A stretch of 49,848 nucleotides of DNA from Gracilaria caudata (taxonomy: Eukaryota; Rhodophyta; Florideophyceae; Gracilariales; Gracilariaceae), in NCBI GenBank assembly GCA_030374735.1, contig JASCIV010000091.1, positions 1 through 49,848 of the forward strand, written 5' to 3'. Position numbers and translations under genes: made by a program. Below the pieces are notes generated by a model. The model did no database searches and was not told where the DNA came from. It saw nothing but the letters and a program-made list of their open reading frames with translations. Below, one piece after another: positions 17,809-28,991 of the stretch; position 1 is the first letter of the stretch, and the number at the start of each line of letters is the position of its first letter.

Positions 17809-20407
17809 ATGATCACGAACTCTCTTCTCTTCGGAGTGCTATCTTTGTTGCTCTTGTGTGTTTTTCATCCAACAAATGCCCTCACACTCTCTCAAGAGTA
17901 TGAATTCGGCCCGATTTCTCTTAGCGATGATGCGGATCTCTTCTACACCATAGATCTGACAAGCTCGACCGCATCTTTGGCCGTTGTTGTCAACGACTCT
18001 GAGATAGTCACTGATTCTTCAAATTGGGTTGGGATAGGAATATCCGAACCAACGAGCGGCTCAATGCTTGGTGCAGATGTTGTTACAGCAGAGTTTTCAA
18101 GGGGACAGACTACAGAATGTGAATTTATTGATCGCTATGTCCCCTTCTATGCTTTCCCTTTGATTGAAAGGATTGCTGACGCTCCTCCTGCTTTTCCGAT
18201 TAAAGATGACTGTCAAGACGATGGTAGTTGGACCTTAGTTTCATGTAAGCGAATCGTTGGAGAAGGGCAGATGATCTTGGAGGTTTCACGCTCATTGGAT
18301 GCTCATGATGACCAAGATCGGGAGATTCCTCCCGGCCCCAACAGTGTCATTTACGCCTATGGGTCCACGTTTGGATACCATGGGTCGCGAAGGAGCTCTA
18401 CAAGATTAATCCTTTACGAAGAGAATGGCGCATCTGGTGCAGGCTTGGAAGAAAAACCATTGCCGAATGATGTCGACGGGAGTATTGAGGTTACAGCGAC
18501 CTCGTACGAGGTGCCAAGCGATAAAGCCACCACTTACGCGTGCACAAGCAGGGTAATCAGATTGGATCCTGGAGAGAAGCGCATGATTGTTGCTGCCGAG
18601 CCGATCTTGAATGCTACCGACTCTGCAATGGTGCACCATTTGACCTTTTGGCTTTGTAGAGGCGAAGAATACGCCGAGCTCACTCGGTCAACAGTCGAAT
18701 GCACAACGGGAGGCAGCGAAATTCCTGGTCCCCAAGGAAGCCAGCTTGCGCAATGTGCTACTTTCATTTATGCATGTACGTATCCCAACATATGCCATTC
18801 ATTCTTGTGTTTTTCTTGCTGACGAGCAGTTTCTTTACACCCCTACTTGTTTTCCATTTGCATCGCTCTGGTATGTCAGATGTGAAGGGAATGAAGAGAT
18901 TGGTGTTACCCGAAGAGGCTGGTATTCTTATGGATGACCAGGACTATATCCTTGTGATGGAAACGCATTACGACAATCCCGACAGGGTCGCGGGGAATCT
19001 TGACTTCAGCGGAGTGAGAGTCTTCTACACAAACACCATGAGACAGTATGAGGCGGGGTCGCTTCTTATGGGCGACATCTTAATCAACCGCTTTAACGAG
19101 ACGGTGCGAAACGGATTTGAATATGAACATTCATGTACCTCGGCATGTACCAAGAAGTTCTCTAGGCCCATCAATTACTATGCCAGCTTCTTACACATGC
19201 ACACGACTGGGATGGAAATTTATGACAATAAGTTCAGTGAAAACGGGACGTTCATCGAAAACATGAACAAAGTAAGCTTTGAAACCTTCACCCGTCATGG
19301 GCCATAATTCAGCTCCTAACCTTCTCACTGATTCACTGTGTATGATTTGCGGCTTAGGTCAACTTTTGGAGCGATAGCTTCCAGAACTACATTGTTTTCG
19401 ATCCTCCGAAACAGATTCGCCCTGGGGATCAGCTGCAGGTGACATGTCTGTACGACACAAGGAAGCTTCCCGATACAACGTTTGGTCTGGAAACAACGAA
19501 TGAAATGTGCATGGAATTCGCCGGATATTGGCCCGTTCAGCGCGATCCAGTAACGAACGAAAAGATCAATACCTGCGCGTGGTTTTGGAACCCTGAAGAG
19601 AATCTCACAGGAACATATTGTGGCGATTTGGGAAACATAACCGAAAGCGCCATCATTATTGAACCAAATCCCGCATTTGAAGACAGTATCGGAGCTCCGA
19701 CCAACTTTGGAAATGAGCAGCCGACCTGTGCTGCTGTAGAACCGTTGGCACCGTCGGAAACGAGCTCAGCAACAGCGCAGCCATCTCCCACGGAGGAGAT
19801 AACTGCTCCAACAGATGGCGAGAGCGAAGTTGTTGATGAATCCCCTGTTGTTGAGGGCAATGGCGAGAGCGAAAACGCGGTTGAGACAGCTGATGATGAG
19901 GACGATGACGACGTTTGCTTCCCTGCATCAGCGATGGTAGAACTAGTTGATGGCTCAAGAAAACGAATGGATGAAGTGGAGATAGGAGACCGCATCTTGG
20001 TCGGACACAGAGAATACTCGGATGTGTTCATGTTCACTCATCGTTCTGCGCACGTTCCGTATCGGTTTGTGCAACTGACAACATCATCCGGAAAGAGCAC
20101 GAAGCTCACTCGTGGACATTTCGTTTACCTCAATGGCAAGTTGAAGATGGCGAGCACGGCGAAACGAGGAGATACCGTGGCGGTGGAATCAGGAGGGAAT
20201 GAAGTCGTTGTGGACGTCCGAATGGTGAGGGAGAGAGGACTGTATAACCCGCAGACTGTTGATGGAAATATAGTGGTCGACAGCATTGTCTGCTCAACGT
20301 ACACGCACACTGTTGTTCCAATGGTTGCGCACAGCCTACTTGCTCCATTAAGGATGCTACATAATCTTGTTCAAATGTTGACTGCTGGGTCACATGTGGA
20401 GCTTTGA
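17809..20407 (+). CDS. Secreted DOMON-copper monooxygenase with C-terminal Hog/Hint domain, three exons
   Basis: Exons are 17809-18775, 18880-19271 and 19358-20407, with introns of 104 and 86 bp; all phases join to 802 residues. A signal peptide (LLFGVLSLLLLCVFHPTNA) is followed by a DOMON domain (about 30-185; NWVGIGIS, GSMLGADVV) and an ascorbate-dependent type II copper monooxygenase module like dopamine beta-hydroxylase. All six copper ligands are present: H276-H277 (MVHHLTFWLC), H352 (METHYDNP), H428 and H430 (FLHMHTTG), M503 (TTNEMC). A Thr/Pro/Glu-rich acidic linker leads to a Hog domain starting at C640 (DDVCFPASAM), with TxxH at T704/H707 (TRGH) and the block STYTHTVVPMVAHSLLAPLR. 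By analogy with Hedgehog, C640 would cleave itself from the enzyme. Only about 15 residues follow the Hint core. Confidence 0.9.
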
Positions 20408-21493
20408 CGATGATTCGGGAGCGGTTTAGACTAAAGGGTGAATGGTAATGAGAAGATAGCGTGTGCGGCGTGTGCCGTGAGAGCCAGTTGCTTTCCTTGT
20501 AGCCACGATCCGGGCTTACTCGGTAACAAAATAGTGCACGGTCGGACGAGATTAGTACAGCTGACGCAGTTGGAAATCGCAGGACCAGAGCATTTATCTG
20601 TTTCCTAGCGTTTTAGGACTGACAGGTATCACGCGTCGCGAGAGGGAAGCAGATCTGAGATGTGTAAAGTTCCTGGGCGCATGGCGCTGCGATGGAGCGA
20701 GCTCGTGTGGGGACAATCGCGAGAGCTGCGCGGGGAGAGACGGTGGAACGGAGAGCCGATCTCAGCGTTTCAAAAGTACACGGAGCAGGAGGAATATACG
20801 CTGTAAGCACGACCGACGCGGAGCGGGCCCCGAGGGGAGCAGGCCACTGTGGCCGCGCCGCAGTCGCTCCCATCCCCGAGGGTGTCCGACACCGTGCGGC
20901 GCGGCACAGCCGAAGCCAACGCACACAGCGCCTAATCCAGCGGAAGACCACACGAAACGAGCACACAGAGAATGCACCCGCCAAACGGTCGCCCACAGAA
21001 TCCGGCCAACATCAGCAACAAAGCAAAGCGCGCAGCTCGCATGGGCTCGCAAAGAACCGCGCACTGTCCCACACAGCGCCGAGCGCAGTGCAGCACAGCG
21101 TCGCACAACGTGCACACGTGTATGCTTCCCACGTCAATTTTTTTTGATTCGGTCTCAAACCCCACGATTCCGTACAAATCGCCGCCTCGTTGCCCCCCCT
21201 CCGCTCCACGCTCCTTCTTCCGCCTGCCCTTCCCTCGGTTGCCACCCCCGACTCTGACGCCTCGTGCTCGTGTGCGCGCTCCAGCATCTCGCCACCCCTT
21301 TTCCCGTCTCGCTTCTCCCTTTTGTTTCCACTTGTTTGCTCGACCACACGGTTTGTAACCCCCTACGTGGCTCGTCTGCCTGCTCGCTTTGCTCCGCTGT
21401 CCACCATCTTGTTTGTTACGCACGCAACAGCAGCTTGGCTTTGTTTCTGCTTCATTTCCCCTGTATTTCTTGTAACACCACGTCGCCTTCACC
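20408..21493. other. Intergenic region upstream of MED15
   Basis: 1.1 kb between the monooxygenase-Hog gene and MED15. It is GC-rich with long, low-complexity antisense frames (Arg/Ala/Cys-rich) of no known family. The stretch before 21494 is strongly pyrimidine-rich, as expected for a 5' UTR or promoter. Confidence 0.4.
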
Positions 21494-24400
21494 ATGGAGC
21501 AGCCACAGGGAGGCTGGAAACGCGAGATGACTAAAGACGACCGTATCAAGGTCTGTCAACACATACTGGACAAGCTAGTCGGTACGTCACAGCCTTTTCT
21601 TCCCTGCAAACGCCTTCTTTTCCATGCTTACTGACCTTTTTCACCACTGTCCTGCACAGAAGCTTGCCCATCTAATTTCGATCATGAAAGTCTCAAAGTT
21701 CGAACCCGTCGCTTTGAAATGGGCGTATTTCAAACAGCCGGTAGTCGTCAAGACTATCTGGAACGAATTGCTGAGGGTCTTAGTCAGATCGAACAACAGA
21801 CTCAGCGCGCTCGAGCCAACCCAGCCGCTGTTCCCACCCAGCAAGGAGCTGCTGCTGCTGCCGCTGCCGCAGCAGCAGCTGCCGCACAGGGCGTTCAACC
21901 CGTCCCTGGCGTTCAGACAGTTCAAGGAGTCCAAGGCGTCCAAGGCGTACCTGGCGTTCAGGGCGTCCAAGGCGTCCAAGGCGTCCAAGGCGTCCAAGGC
22001 GTCCAAGGAGCACCTGGTGTTCAGAGCGTTCAAGGCGTTCAGGGCGTACCAGCCGTACAAGGCATGCAAGCCGTGCAGGGAGTACAAGCGCAGGCAGCAC
22101 TTCGTCAACAACTACAAAATCAACATCAAGCTGCGCAGATTCAACAACAGCAACAAATGTTTGCGCAACATCATATGCATCATCAACAGATGCTACAGGC
22201 GCAACTAATAATGCAACGTCAGCAGGAACATCAACGACAGCAACAGCAGCAACAACAACAACAGCGGCAGTCGCAGCAGCAACAAGCTCAACAGAACGTA
22301 CAAGCTGTCCAGCAAACTAACGCCCAAAACAAACCACAGGAAACCACCAGAAAGTCTAACACTGCGTCGAAACGATCTCCTTCGGGCACTGAGGGAAAGG
22401 TATGTACCTTCACTGTTTATGTTGTTTCCTCTTCGCCTATGATTTACCGCGTTATTCTAACCCACAAGTTGTTCACCTTGCACCTTGACGAAATCGTAGA
22501 AGAAACCAAACGCATCTGCGGCGAAGACAACTGCAGCTCCGCCCACTTCCACTCCTGCGGCCAACCGTGCAAAGGGCCAACTGCAGAACGCCCCGGCAGA
22601 TCCGGAGGCATTTCGCCGAGCCTTGCAAATGAATGCCAACCGCGCGGTGTTCACCAACGCCCAGGCGGCTCTTGCCAACTTGCCACCCAGTGCTAGGCAG
22701 GAATATATCAGAATGGCTCAACAACGCGCAGCTCAGCTCCCGATTACTTCGCAGGTGCAAGTATCGGGTGCTCTGCAAGCCGCTCCGCACCAGCCCGTTA
22801 CAAGTCAACAAGTCTCCCAAGCTCAGCAGTTCTCCCAGCCTGGTGTAATTCCGGATATGTCAGTTGCCCAACAGCAATCATCACAGGCTCTTTCAGCGTC
22901 CATGGGCGCCCATGCGGCTAATCGCGCATCGCAAGGAATCCGTCATGGTGTGAACGTGCAAGCTCAGAATCACATGATGATGAATGCTCGTGCTACTGCT
23001 ATACCGACATCGTCTCAGTATGCCATCCTCGCTCGAGCAGCAAACGCAGCGGGCATGAATGTTTCCGCTGAGCAGCTCAGTCACTGCAACCGGGAGCAGT
23101 TGGCACAATTCCTTGCTCTGTTGAGAAGACAAAGCTCCATGAACAATAACGCGGCTATTGCCATGCACCAGCAACAAAACATGGCTCGCATGAATGAGGC
23201 TCAGGCGCATATGAACATGAACACCGCTGCTATTGACAATAGTAATAACGCAGCCAAATGGATGGGACCACTCGGAAACAAGGCAGCAGCTACTGGTCAA
23301 GGTGTTATGAATTCTGCGAGCAATATGAACCGAGCTATTGCCATTGAGAAACAGAAACAAGCACAGAGGGTTCGCGAACAATTGCAACAGCATCACCAAG
23401 AGCAGCAAAATGCTGCCGTACATGCGAATGTAGCTTCGCTTGCTGCTCATGCTAAAAGACCGGCGGGCATGACCCCAGCTCAAGTGAACGCTCTTTTGGT
23501 AAACCAGCAGAAAATGAAGCTCGAGAAAGCAAATGCCATGCCACGAGACAAGCAGCAGGCACTAGCACAAGCGATCCAGAATGCAAGTCAGGCGCAGAAT
23601 GCACGAGCTCTTGCTGGCGCGAATGCGGGAATGGCGCCGAATAACGTGGCTATGACATCCATGGCACCTGTTGCTTCAGAAGCAATCCCGGCAGCCGATA
23701 AGCCGGCGCTTTCTAATTCCGCACAGGACGAGCTATTTTGGAACAAGCTTGAAGAGATTCAGAGGAAGTACATGGCACCTCTTAACCAATTGGTTCCCAT
23801 CATTCAGAAGATCCATCATAAGGACACGCCCTCAAAGGAACAGTTCTTCAAGTTCCTGCAGGATTGTGTGATGGTCCTTAAGCTTCAGCGGGGAACACAG
23901 AAACCGGAAAAAGTTGATTTTGGCGTGCTGGAGCGTACTGAAAACTTTCTCAACAGGCTTATTCACGTATATGCGGCCAACCAAATGAAACGTGGTCCTA
24001 TTTTGAGGGAAGGATTGGAATCTAACGCGGCTGCAGTTGCAGCTGCGACGGCGGCTGCCGCGGGCAAGGCCACTGGCCAGCCACCCTCCGCACAGACTGC
24101 AATTGGAGTGCAAGGTGCTCATGTAAAGCCCGATACCGCTTCTGGTCATGCTAATATTCACCGATTAAACACAGGACATCTGTCTCAACCACAGCAAACT
24201 CCGCAACAAAAGGCACAGCAACATGCCCAGCACCGGGTGCAACAGCAACTGGGACTTGGCCATCAACAGCAGGGCTACCAGTATCAGCAGAACCAGCAAA
24301 GACTCAAGCTGTTGAATGATCTGGCAAATCCGCCGCTTCAGACCGCTGCACATCCGCGACAGGGTCGTGCAAGCATGGCCCCCGGAGCAGCTCCGGGAGT

Positions 24401-25808
24401 GGATGTGTCAAAGCTTGCAGCTGCAAGGCAGGCCGAGGTACAGGCGGTGCAGTCAGCGCATGCCTCACGGGTAGCGAACGCTCGTGGCCGACCGACGCCT
24501 CAAAGAACTGCTGGGAGAGTACAAGGTGTTGCTGGCGTTGCTGGTACTACAGCCGCGTCGCAACAGCAAATGGCGCGAATGGTGGAACAAATGCGAATGC
24601 AAGGTCGAGCTGTTGGTCATAGCGATGCGCATGTGAAAAACCGAGCTCAAAGTGCTCACGTAGCGGCTCATCAGGCTGTGGTGGCGCCAACTCAAGGACA
24701 GGCGCTGGCGCAAGCGCAGAGTAACCAGCATTTGCAACACATGCAACCGCAGCAAGTTTCGGCGAGGATTCAGCAACAGCACGCAGCGGCTAGCATGCGC
24801 ACGAGTCAGGGCGGAGTACGTCCGCGTGCGGAGAGTGGCTTAGGTATAGGTGCGGCCGGACAGGGTCCGAAACATCTTGAAAGCTGGGGCGCTGGTTCGC
24901 AGGGCACGAACGCTGCAGCGGCGATGGGTAGTGGTGGGCGCCGAGGAACGACGAACGAAGTTAGAGTTGCAAATAGCGGGAATGGTGCCAACGTAGCGGC
25001 CGGGGGTAACACGGGCGCTGTGATGAATGCGCACGCGCATGTGAACGCGGCCGCGGCGCAGCAAAACGCATTACTCAACACTAAGCAAAGACCCGAAATG
25101 GATCCACCGGGGAAGATGGCGCAAATCATCGCAATGGTGAAAGACGTGAGCGGTCAGGTGAACTTCTTAGAACAGTCATGGGAGACGGAAGCTAAGCGGC
25201 AGAAGAGCGAAAGAATTCAAATCACCTTGGCTGCGCTACGGAACAGTGCGAGTGCGTCAGCTTCTGACGAAGCAGAGAAGAAAGGGCGCAAACGCAAGGG
25301 ATCTCTTGCAGATGTAGAGAACTACGAAGGTGGAGACGGTGTGATTGAGACCAAGACTGTTTTCGAATGCTCACCAGAGACGGGATTGCGGCTGGCAAAG
25401 AAGCCCAGGCACGAGGCCGGGGACATGCAATTGCTGCGCGAGGCGGTGAAGTTGGATGTGAAGGCGGCGAAGGAAAGAAACCCGCTGCTGAGCGTATGGA
25501 TTGTGGAAGAATTTGGACACCCTGTGGTGGTATGCATGCTGAAGATTGCGGAAATGCGACTGCCAAAGTTGATGTTGCGGGTGCAGCGCGGGTACCCGAG
25601 GAAGGGAGGGGCGACATACGGGTTTGAACGCCCGCCGATGGGATGGGTGGGATTGGTGGAAGAAGTGCGCAAGCGGTTCAAAAAGGTGCTGTCGATCTCT
25701 CCGGCGGCATCGGTCGGGGTGGCAGCGATCCTGGACGCATGGGCTAGCCAGGCGGACGCTGTTATTAACGGATCTGAGGTGTCGGATCAGACGAAGGTGA
25801 CGGTATGA
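21494..25808 (+). CDS. MED15: Mediator complex subunit 15 (KIX domain, Gln-rich), three exons
   Basis: Exons are 21494-21581, 21660-22399 and 22500-25808; introns are 78 and 100 bp. The product is 1378 residues. The N-terminal KIX-like domain (about 1-75) spans the first splice: WKREMTKDDRIKVCQHILD, then RRFEMGVFQTAGSRQDYLER. Next come poly-Ala, a Gly-Val-Gln repeat, and long Gln/Ala/His/Met-rich regions. A central helix at about 685 (WNKLEEIQRKYMAPL) matches the MED15 middle segment. The C-terminal MED15 domain is at about 1145-1370 (PRKGGATYGFERPPMGWVG; SPAASVGVAAILDAWASQA). MED15 sits in the Mediator tail and binds activators through KIX. Exon 3's start was fixed by phase and by the acceptor AATCGTAG. 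A basic KKGRKRKG stretch looks like a nuclear signal. Confidence 0.85.
21901..22090. repeat. 9 bp minisatellite inside MED15 exon 2
   Basis: About 20 degenerate copies of a 9-base unit such as GGCGTCCAA encode Gly-Val-Gln, with some Gly-Val-Pro and Gly-Ala-Pro. Several adjacent copies are identical, so recent expansion by slippage is likely. Confidence 0.8.
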
Positions 25809-26882
25809 GGAAGGCGGGGAGGGGACGTGTACATGAAGTGATTGGGCGCTGTTTGGCGCGATGAGGAGGCTTTTGCCGAGTGCTTTTTTTGCTGTTTTCT
25901 TGTTTTGTTTTTAAAATTTGAAGAGGTTGACTTTTTTAAGTAGTGCTCTTGTATGAGCGCGCCTGCGCGCTCTGCTCGAGCGCACGCTGTGCGCGCGTGT
26001 GCGCCACGCGCACAGCGCCATGCAGCTGGGCGGGCCTCGGGAGCAGGTGGCCCACGGCGTCGCACTACGGCAGCGCTGGCTGTCTCGAGATGAGGCGGAG
26101 CGCGTCTGCGTTGGAGGACGACTGTAGTGAGTGTGCGCGCGCGGAAACCGAAACGCTGTGATGACTCTGGCGCGCAGGATGCGGGGCTTCCGCGAAGAAG
26201 GCAGTTGAGGGGAGCAGACGCGGAAAAAGGAGTTGGAGCGGTTGCCACCGGACTCGGCGCTGCGTCCTTCGCCGAAGGGCCCGGCTCCGCGGACTGTTCG
26301 TTGCTTCCGGTTGCCTTGGCAACTACGGCCTCTGCGGTTTGGGTTTTTTTGTTGCTCTGGTGGGCAGTGCGCGCGTCCCTCGGTCTAGACGCGTGTACTG
26401 CGAGCGAGCATGTCATACAAATACCCACAAAACAGCAGGCTTGACAGCTGTAAGCAGGCGCGGCGGTAAACGACTCGGACGCGCGCAGCGAGCGCAGCGC
26501 GGCGGAGTGAGAAGTGCGCAGCTACGCTGGCAGTTTGGTTTTTGGTTGGAGCTTGACGCGTTCTTCGCGAGCGACGCATGCTTCACGCGTGTGCGTCTCC
26601 GTGCCCATCGCGCTTGTGTCGGTTTCGCGAGCGAGCGAGCGAGCGAGCGAGCGCCGCGCGCACGCGCGCGCGCGCGCGCTCGAAACACACCTTTATAGAG
26701 GCGTGCGCCACGGCAGCCGCGCCTGCCGCCGCCACTGAGCGACGCTCGTCGGGTGCCTTTTGGGGGTGTGAGTGAGCCGATCTTTCCCTTCACGGCGTCT
26801 CTTTCGAGTGTCGTCGTCCACGCTTGTAACCTATTCTAGTCGTATTACCCGCACCGAAGCGAGCCTCTACCTCTCATTCGCA
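25809..26882. other. GC-rich intergenic region upstream of the acetate-transporter-like gene
   Basis: 1.07 kb, very rich in CG dinucleotides, with self-complementary CGCGC tracts. Frames longer than 100 codons occur on both strands but are Arg/Ala/Ser-rich artefacts of composition. The simple repeats at 26627-26681 lie about 200 bp before the next start codon. Confidence 0.4.
26627..26681. repeat. Simple repeats (GCGA)n and (CG)n
   Basis: A run of GCGA tetranucleotides (26627-26653) is followed by an alternating purine-pyrimidine CG/CA tract (26655-26681), the kind of sequence that can form Z-DNA. Confidence 0.7.
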
Positions 26883-27650
26883 ATGTCTTTCTTCAGGTCC
26901 GGCAGTTCTCATTCCACCTCCAACAACAACGGCTCGAAGAGACCGATGCCTCCGTTTCTTCTACGCCTCAAGGGCGCGCGCGTCCTGCAAGCCGCGCTCA
27001 TGTCCACCGTCATGTCGGCGCCAAGGGAGCCACTGCTACCCCTCTCGTGTGCTTCCAAGCCGTACCGACCCATCGCAAACCCCTCTCCGGTTGGTCTCAT
27101 CGGCTTTGCTACCGCCATCACATTGTCATCGGTGCCCAAGCTGCTTGGAAAGGCTGCGTTGGATCCTCTTTTGTTCGCCGTCTCGCTGTCGTTAGGCAGC
27201 TTTGCACAGTTGTTTGCCTCCTATCTGCATTTCTTGTTGAACAACGTACATGCCGCCAATACCTTTGCCCTGTTCGGCTTTCACTGGTTCGCACAAGCTG
27301 TGTTCTATTTTTCGAAGATGTTTACAGAGCGACCGCCGGATCAAGCTACCTTGTACCAATCTGATCATGTTTTCCCTCTGGTGTACAACATTTTGTTTGC
27401 CCTATCCGCATTCGTCCTGTGGATTCCCAGCTTCCGAAGTGATAGATGCGTGTGTGCTACCCTGTTTCTGCTCATTATTGTTTACTCATTTGACGCTGTT
27501 GCCGTATTTCAGCATCGATGGGCTGCAGTGATCTCCGGCGTGGCGGGTGTCCTCGCCTCTATATTGTCCTATTACATGGCATTCGCAATACTGTTTACTG
27601 ATGCTTGGAGCGGCAGCTTCTCATCGTTACCTCTGAGATCGTTAACGTAG
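26883..27650 (+). CDS. GPR1/FUN34/YaaH (AceTr) family acetate/succinate transporter-like membrane protein
   Basis: 255 residues with six hydrophobic helices, the usual number for the family. The first helix begins with the family signature in the form ANPSPVGLIGFATAITLSSV (consensus N-P-x-P-L-G-L...A), and the second carries SLGSFAQLFASYLHFLLNN, matching the G-x-x-Q...G...E/N segment. A later aromatic stretch (ALFGFHWFAQAVFY) matches the F-x-S-Y-G-x-F-W region. Relatives take up acetate or succinate with protons. Divergence in the filter residues means the substrate is not certain. The N-terminal 100 residues before the membrane part are Ser/Asn-rich. The start at 26883 (MSFFRSGSS) was preferred over 26772, which adds only basic residues read from GC-rich leader sequence. 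Confidence 0.7.
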   Translation: MSFFRSGSSHSTSNNNGSKRPMPPFLLRLKGARVLQAALMSTVMSAPREPLLPLSCASKPYRPIANPSPVGLIGFATAITLSSVPKLLGKAALDPLLFAVSLSLGSFAQLFASYLHFLLNNVHAANTFALFGFHWFAQAVFYFSKMFTERPPDQATLYQSDHVFPLVYNILFALSAFVLWIPSFRSDRCVCATLFLLIIVYSFDAVAVFQHRWAAVISGVAGVLASILSYYMAFAILFTDAWSGSFSSLPLRSLT

Positions 27651-28991
27651 AACTGCATCTTTGGGTTCGCGATTCGCTTTCAACTCACATCGTCCATCTT
27701 CAGCTAACATTCTTTCGTCACTTCTGGCATCGAACCTGTCAAACCTTCCAATCTATCCCACGTTCTCTACCTTGTCTGGCTTCTCTTCTGCAGCGCGATT
27801 GCAGCTTGTTGGAAGCTGACTGTGCGAAAAAAGGGTTCCGACTTGAGCATTCCTCTTTTTTCGGGCGGTATGTGAATGAATCTTGTACAGTACATATATG
27901 CATTCGTGTATGTCAATTCTGGCGGTGGGAAGTAATCCTTGCTCTAATGATGATTCGTACTCTGCAGAGCTTGTCATACTATCTTACCGTACTCTTTTTT
28001 TGCTGGGTAAAGAAACACAGCTTGCGCTTCAATCGAGTGCCCGATATAGTAGATTGGTGGGTTGTCTGAGTGATCCACATCGTGCGTCATTGTCGCACGT
28101 TGATGGAAGATTGAAACGTTCCTTTGCCATGTGCCCTTTGGTACTGTATCATTACAACTATTCTACTGTGTTTGTCACCGACACACATTGTTTTCAAAAT
28201 GAAACGAGTGATCATCGTATCCCTGACGCATGGTTGACAAAGTCGAATTAGTGTGATTGTTCGTATGTCGCTATACTAACCGCCACAGGTGAGCGCTGGT
28301 AAACAAGTGCGTTCCGTATCGTTAACGCAGTTTCTATCATGAACATTGTTTTCCGACAGCGGTTTACCCTAAAGCGATGGTTCACATGGTGCTTGCAGTA
28401 TCCCACATCATGTCACCGTTTCCTTTTTGGCTGTCGATTCGCAAAGAGGAATCAAATGGCACGCGGTCAATCCACTACAAATGATGAGCCGAAAAGCCGT
28501 GCAGGATTGTGGAACGAGACCACGCTCTCAACGAATGGCAGAGCACAACACCATGACGTGGTGCGCTGCTAGTGCTTTGGGAGAACACCCGCCTAAATTT
28601 ACATCGGCGAAGAAGCCATGCGCAGCAGATGCACGTGGCGCGAAGATCTATTGGTCGGTCGCGCGGGCGAGAAAAATCCATGAGGCAGACGAGACGCTTC
28701 GTTGCTCGAGAGTAATATCGGTGAAGCGCGAGCGGTTACGAGTCTCTACCAGCACTAGAGTAACGAGCTGTTTCTCCGTTTTTAACTCAACGCTTTCAAA
28801 CATGTGGTCTGTAACACAGGCGACCGAACAAAGCTGGTCAGCAACTGTCGCAGTGCGCTATACGTCGAAGCGGTTTCAAACCCTGCGTACGTACATCGTA
28901 TTATAGCCCACAGAAAAACCAAAACAATCACGAAGCTTTCGATAAACGGCACAACCCTCTTCGCAACACGGTCACATGGCCATGCGAGTCT
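27651..28991. other. 1.3 kb region without a recognisable gene
   Basis: This lies between the convergent acetate-transporter-like and rubredoxin genes. Short frames are scattered over both strands with no conserved motif. It likely contains both 3' UTRs. Confidence 0.4.

Noticed and set aside
20932..21549. Minus-strand frame of 205 codons before MED15
   Set aside because: Composition-driven frame antisense to the pyrimidine-rich MED15 leader; crosses MED15 exon 1 and has no recognisable motif.
21901..22090. CRISPR-like repeat array
   Set aside because: Units are 9 bases with no spacers and lie inside a coding exon in frame.
21624..22208. Plus-strand 194-codon frame and minus-strand frames inside MED15 exon 2
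   Set aside because: They are other-frame readings of the 9 bp repeat (Lys-Ala-Ser, Leu-Asp-Ala and similar periodic peptides); the Gly-Val-Gln frame joins the KIX-like segment and exon 3 in phase.
25787..26428. Minus-strand 213-codon frame downstream of MED15
   Set aside because: Low-complexity Ala/Arg/Ser sequence in GC-rich DNA, overlapping the MED15 end; no motif.
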